64,000 nucleotides of DNA from positions 1 to 64,000 of the forward strand of contig NZ_JACORT010000001.1 of the NCBI RefSeq assembly GCF_014297465.1, given 5' to 3'. Origin of the DNA: Ramlibacter cellulosilyticus (GTDB taxonomy: Bacteria > Pseudomonadota > Gammaproteobacteria > Burkholderiales > Burkholderiaceae_C). Shown piece after piece: positions 63,201-64,000 of the stretch. Every line of letters starts with the position of its first letter. Within the stretch, counting starts at the first letter, position 1. The notes beneath the pieces were generated by a model, which saw only the letters and a program-made list of their open reading frames with translations, had not been told where the DNA came from and did not search any database. The position numbers were made by a program, and so were the translations under genes.

Positions 63201-63280
63201 AGATGCTGCTCGATGCCGCCGGCACCGCGCAGGCGGACGCGCGCGCGCAGGCCGAGCCAGCGGCGGAGGCGGCGCAATGA
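57272..63280 (+). CDS. Giant surface protein: DUF11 and SdrD-B stalk with C-terminal outer-membrane barrel-like region
   Basis: A 2002-residue protein. Signal peptide about 1-26 (AGPAAFA|APAAG). Modules: DUF11-like 30-350; carboxypeptidase-regulatory-like around 470-520 (ADGVYAFPLVEPSTYRL); DUF11 around 600-720 (LFVEKTASKRTAELGDFVDY); SdrD-B-like 730-790 (IGKVFADCSRDGVQGGDEPG); a Pro/Ala-rich linker near 920-940; Ig-like region 960-1160; and from about 1190 a long region of alternating amphipathic strands (SLLTLAYDSDKAADMRLF, FYPVYGDSSARGFDGQSSGKLYV) ending in LRFKFDE, like an outer-membrane barrel. It would be anchored in the outer membrane with the N-terminal stalk exposed. The final stop overlaps the next start (ATGA). 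Confidence 0.82.
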   Translation: MSWRLVLLKLLACWVLLAAGPAAFAAPAAGVVISNTALASFVDTTSGNIVRINSNTVNTRVTALEALTLASSQAQVLATGAPFAIAHTLANTGNTDSTFRLNASVATGSAFTPLNLELVRDVNGNGRADAGEPVVPATGIDLAAGAMANLLVTGQVPPTALPGQSAQVVIKATSVLQGATASNTDTLTLTSGAAVQVVLSASVAAATPSATIDWTIVAVNNGAAPAASQAVTVDGAAASGFVLRAPVPANTNYAGLASSGNPAARTLFHLVGQPAGTYVTTVPAGGMVEAVAWLLPSLAAGNAVQAQYRVRVHANAAGTVSEIAYADWSEAGATQLATSNKVALPLPPREAQVAFYTGNTYATRAAQNSPGKPLYVQADAAQCNADMGGIDTVQVRLASQLTGDVEFFTGVETTPNSGMFRIQPDVPTADGATHVVVAGDGILEVLRNDTVTATVTPCIGGAATAVTSLLIDPSGIVFDSHSNQPLAGATVELIDVTGLGNGGRPGEAARVLLGDASGPAPSTVVTGADGVYAFPLVEPSTYRLRITPPAGYVFPSTVPSGQLPLGRIIDASGSYGGTFAAGTGAVRIDVPLDTGGRSGLFVEKTASKRTAELGDFVDYAVVVRNVSAAGLAGVEVRDALPAGFAYVRGSARLDGAPTADPAGGTGPRLTFPVGGIAAGAQHVLRYRVRLGAGSQSGDGINSAQAVAGAMLSNRASVRVLVQGGVFASDAYVIGKVFADCSRDGVQGGDEPGLPGVRIYLEDGTYAVTDEEGKYSFYGISPRTHVAKVDRTTLPAGAALHVIDNRNAGDAGSRFVDLKNGELHKADFAVAGCSADLREQIAARRAALRNPSEIEQAGGVQLQATPTTGTVDTRTLPATGALGIPGATRAPGAANVGAVGDTGGPVGAIQQGLPLPLYKPADKLLSAAPAPAAPAAPAAPAQPLPLEELLPQLTPETGFIGLQDGQLLSSLQTPVRVKGPLGAEFALFVNGQPVPATQVGKRSSLAQTGIAGWEYIGVDLKPGRNTLEVRVQDGFGNVRGKAQLTVLAPGPLAALRIGVPERPVADPATPVAITVQLRDASDLPVAARTQLTLQASAGQWQAPDADPHQAGVQVMAEGGTARVLLLPPANPGKAELTVVAGTVKATMDVEFVPALRPMLVAGLLEGTLDLRKLSPSALQPAQGGDVFEREIRSVSRSFDNGKADASARAALFLKGKVLGSSLLTLAYDSDKAADMRLFRDIQPNQFYPVYGDSSARGFDGQSSGKLYVLLQNGTNYALVGDFSTQSDNAARQLTQYARSLNGAKARWSNGKLGVEGFASRTSATQVVQEIRANGTSGPFQLDTRGIVNSEQVHVLVRSRDQPALVLKDTALAPFTDYAIEPSSGLLFLKSPVPSLDADLNPVFIRISYDVDAGGPEHDVAGVEVTAQVAPGTTVGALAVRDDDPANRLRLSGFTLTSRLGEKTVATAEIAHSHTDLQGDGHGQRVELRHEGPGVQAHVWGTRTDAGFANPGSPQSAGQSQYGAKIGYNLGPTRRIVGEALKTSNAATGAEQVGAELKLEQSLPGNARLEAGVRYSSTNEQAALTSLPAPGTSSTTDAVAPGTGTDRSGLTSARVKLTVPVPGVPQADVYGLLEEAVAGGSGREAGVGANYQFNPTTRLYARHDFINSLHGAYTLSGEVSRYNTVAGVDSTLPDSTQLFNEYRVGDAIDGRTAEAALGLRRTVRLPNGLNVSGTLQRIKPVAGPSSEDSSAVTLGAEYVAAATWKASGQLQWQASTSTRTRLASGALVNRLDREWTLLNRFLWHDERPVTGNGEHERVAAQSGLAYRPVDSDQWNALARVEYKKEQDTTVVTGNDQSSWILSTHLNVQPARGWSMNARYAAKFARDRSLGLESRSFTQLLGGRSVWDIDGRWDVGVQAYGLWGNHATQAALGIEVGYLVWKNLWLSVGYNFQGFSARDMAGDATTSRGAYLRLRFKFDEMLLDAAGTAQADARAQAEPAAEAAQ

Positions 63281-64000
63281 AGCGCGTGCTCGTGATGATC
63301 TGCCGCTTCCTGCTCGCGTGCGTGCTGGGCGTCGCCGCCTTCCTGGCGGCGCCGGGCAGCGCGAACGCCGCCGGCTGCGCGCCGGCCACCACGCAAGGCA
63401 CCGCGCCGGCCGACTTCCGCACCTATTGCTGGCTGGACCTCACCGGCTACAACGACGGCACTGCCAGCAGCGGAACGGGCCAGAACTTCTCGTTCACGCT
63501 TCCGGACGGCACCACGGTCTCGTTCAACCTCAAGCGCACCGGCGGCGCGCTCACCACGGTGGCCGTGCCCTCCTGGACCGGCTCCGCGTTCGGCAACGCC
63601 GCCTTCAACGGCATCCCGGGCCGGCCCATCCTGTACCAGGCCACCAACGGCACGACGGTGACCGTCACCATCAGCGCGATCTCCGTGGTGCCCCCGACCG
63701 GGGGGAGTGCTCAGTACTCGATGATCGTGGGCGACGGCGAGTCGAGCAACGGCGGCGAGTCGCTCCGTTTCACCACCACCGGCGGCAACTGGACGCGCAT
63801 CGCCACCATCTACAACACCGGCAGCACCACGCTGCCGGGCGTCACGGGCGAGGGCACGCAGCAGGTCGACGTCACCGGCGTGAACGGCACCGTCGGCAGC
63901 TTCGTCTGGCGTTCGGACAACAACCCGAAGCAGATCACCGCCCGCATGGTGGGCAGCGGCCTGCAGGGCGTCATCATCGGCATGCGGTACGCGTCGGTGT
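63277..64000 (+). CDS. CshA-like adhesin, N-terminal part (runs off window)
   Basis: The first 241 residues of a larger secreted protein. Signal peptide 1-31 (RFLLACVLGVAAFLAAPGSANA|AGCAP). The mature start has the CshA_NR2-like adhesin domain: FRTYCWLDLTGYNDGTA, FSFTLPDGTTVSFNLKRTGG, GIPGRPILYQATNGTTVT, YSMIVGDGESSNGGESLRF. In Streptococcus gordonii this non-repetitive region of CshA mediates fibronectin binding. ATG 63277 overlaps the stop of the giant surface protein, showing translational coupling. The 3' end is not in the window. Confidence 0.82.
   Translation, partial: MKRVLVMICRFLLACVLGVAAFLAAPGSANAAGCAPATTQGTAPADFRTYCWLDLTGYNDGTASSGTGQNFSFTLPDGTTVSFNLKRTGGALTTVAVPSWTGSAFGNAAFNGIPGRPILYQATNGTTVTVTISAISVVPPTGGSAQYSMIVGDGESSNGGESLRFTTTGGNWTRIATIYNTGSTTLPGVTGEGTQQVDVTGVNGTVGSFVWRSDNNPKQITARMVGSGLQGVIIGMRYASV

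Noticed and set aside
54380-63277. An 8.9-kb open reading frame of 2965 codons on the minus strand opposite the surface-protein genes
   Set aside because: The predicted protein is Arg/His/Val/Gly/Ala-rich without domains, runs antisense to clear multi-domain proteins with signal peptides, and is explained by high-GC codon use that removes stops in the opposite frame.

Overview
The window is GC-rich DNA of a Gram-negative bacterium. Third codon positions are almost always G or C. Two trimeric-porin genes, three orphan Bug-type solute receptors, LysR and MarR regulators next to aromatic or acyl-CoA catabolism, and many lipoproteins together suggest a beta-proteobacterium of the Burkholderiales, most like Comamonadaceae (Ramlibacter or Variovorax type). 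That placement is inferred from gene content; there is no rRNA in the window.

Region 1 (1-4740) is the distal part of an integron cassette array. Short, AT-richer plus-strand genes alternate with attC-like sites built around a shared inverted repeat. The cassettes carry a HigB2/HigA2-like toxin-antitoxin pair, a secreted protein of unknown function, a BrnT/BrnA pair and a helical protein of unknown function. An IS3-family element has cut one attC and is flanked by non-matching bases. The last attC is degenerate and is read through into a DUF1801 gene, which marks the array edge. No integrase gene is visible; it would lie upstream of base 1.

Region 2 (4679-18570) is ordinary chromosome: a RibD-C/DHFR-fold protein, a BatA-like VWA protein, a SARP-TPR regulator facing a methyltransferase, a vanadium haloperoxidase, a transglutaminase-like protease, a PQQ sugar dehydrogenase with a di-haem cytochrome, a porin, and a MerR-controlled three-gene operon with a textbook 19-bp-spacer promoter.

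Region 3 (18680-34024) is rich in exported hydrolases: a tannase-like esterase, a DUF6351 lipoprotein, a Bug receptor with an AtuA pair and a divergent LysR, a gamma-glutamyltransferase lipoprotein and an S9 peptidase lipoprotein. It also holds a two-component system and an O-acyltransferase separated by a long palindrome that supplies both stop codons.

Region 4 (34087-52346) holds catabolic units. One is a LysR-controlled acyl-CoA synthetase, acyl-CoA dehydrogenase, Bug receptor and Crp-like regulator. Another is a MarR-flanked LigAB ring-cleavage dioxygenase with a VanA-like Rieske oxygenase, a Bug receptor, a porin and a VanB-like reductase, which together can import an aromatic acid, oxygenate or demethylate it and open the ring. 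Between them lie a threonine dehydratase, an MFS pump with a TipA-like regulator, pseudouridine-phosphate glycosidase, and a RidA/ornithine-cyclodeaminase-like pair. A 14-base promoter string (TCCTAGACTGGGCG) is shared by the two catabolic operons, and its 10-base core recurs before a third gene.

Region 5 (52411-64000) has tRNA-Leu(CAG), small genes, and a surface-protein operon that runs off the window: a small exported DUF11-like protein, an 884-residue DUF11-repeat protein, a 2002-residue protein combining DUF11, SdrD-B/Ig-like stalk modules and a C-terminal outer-membrane barrel-like region, and the start of a CshA-like adhesin. This operon and the cassette array are the two places where undescribed biology is most likely.
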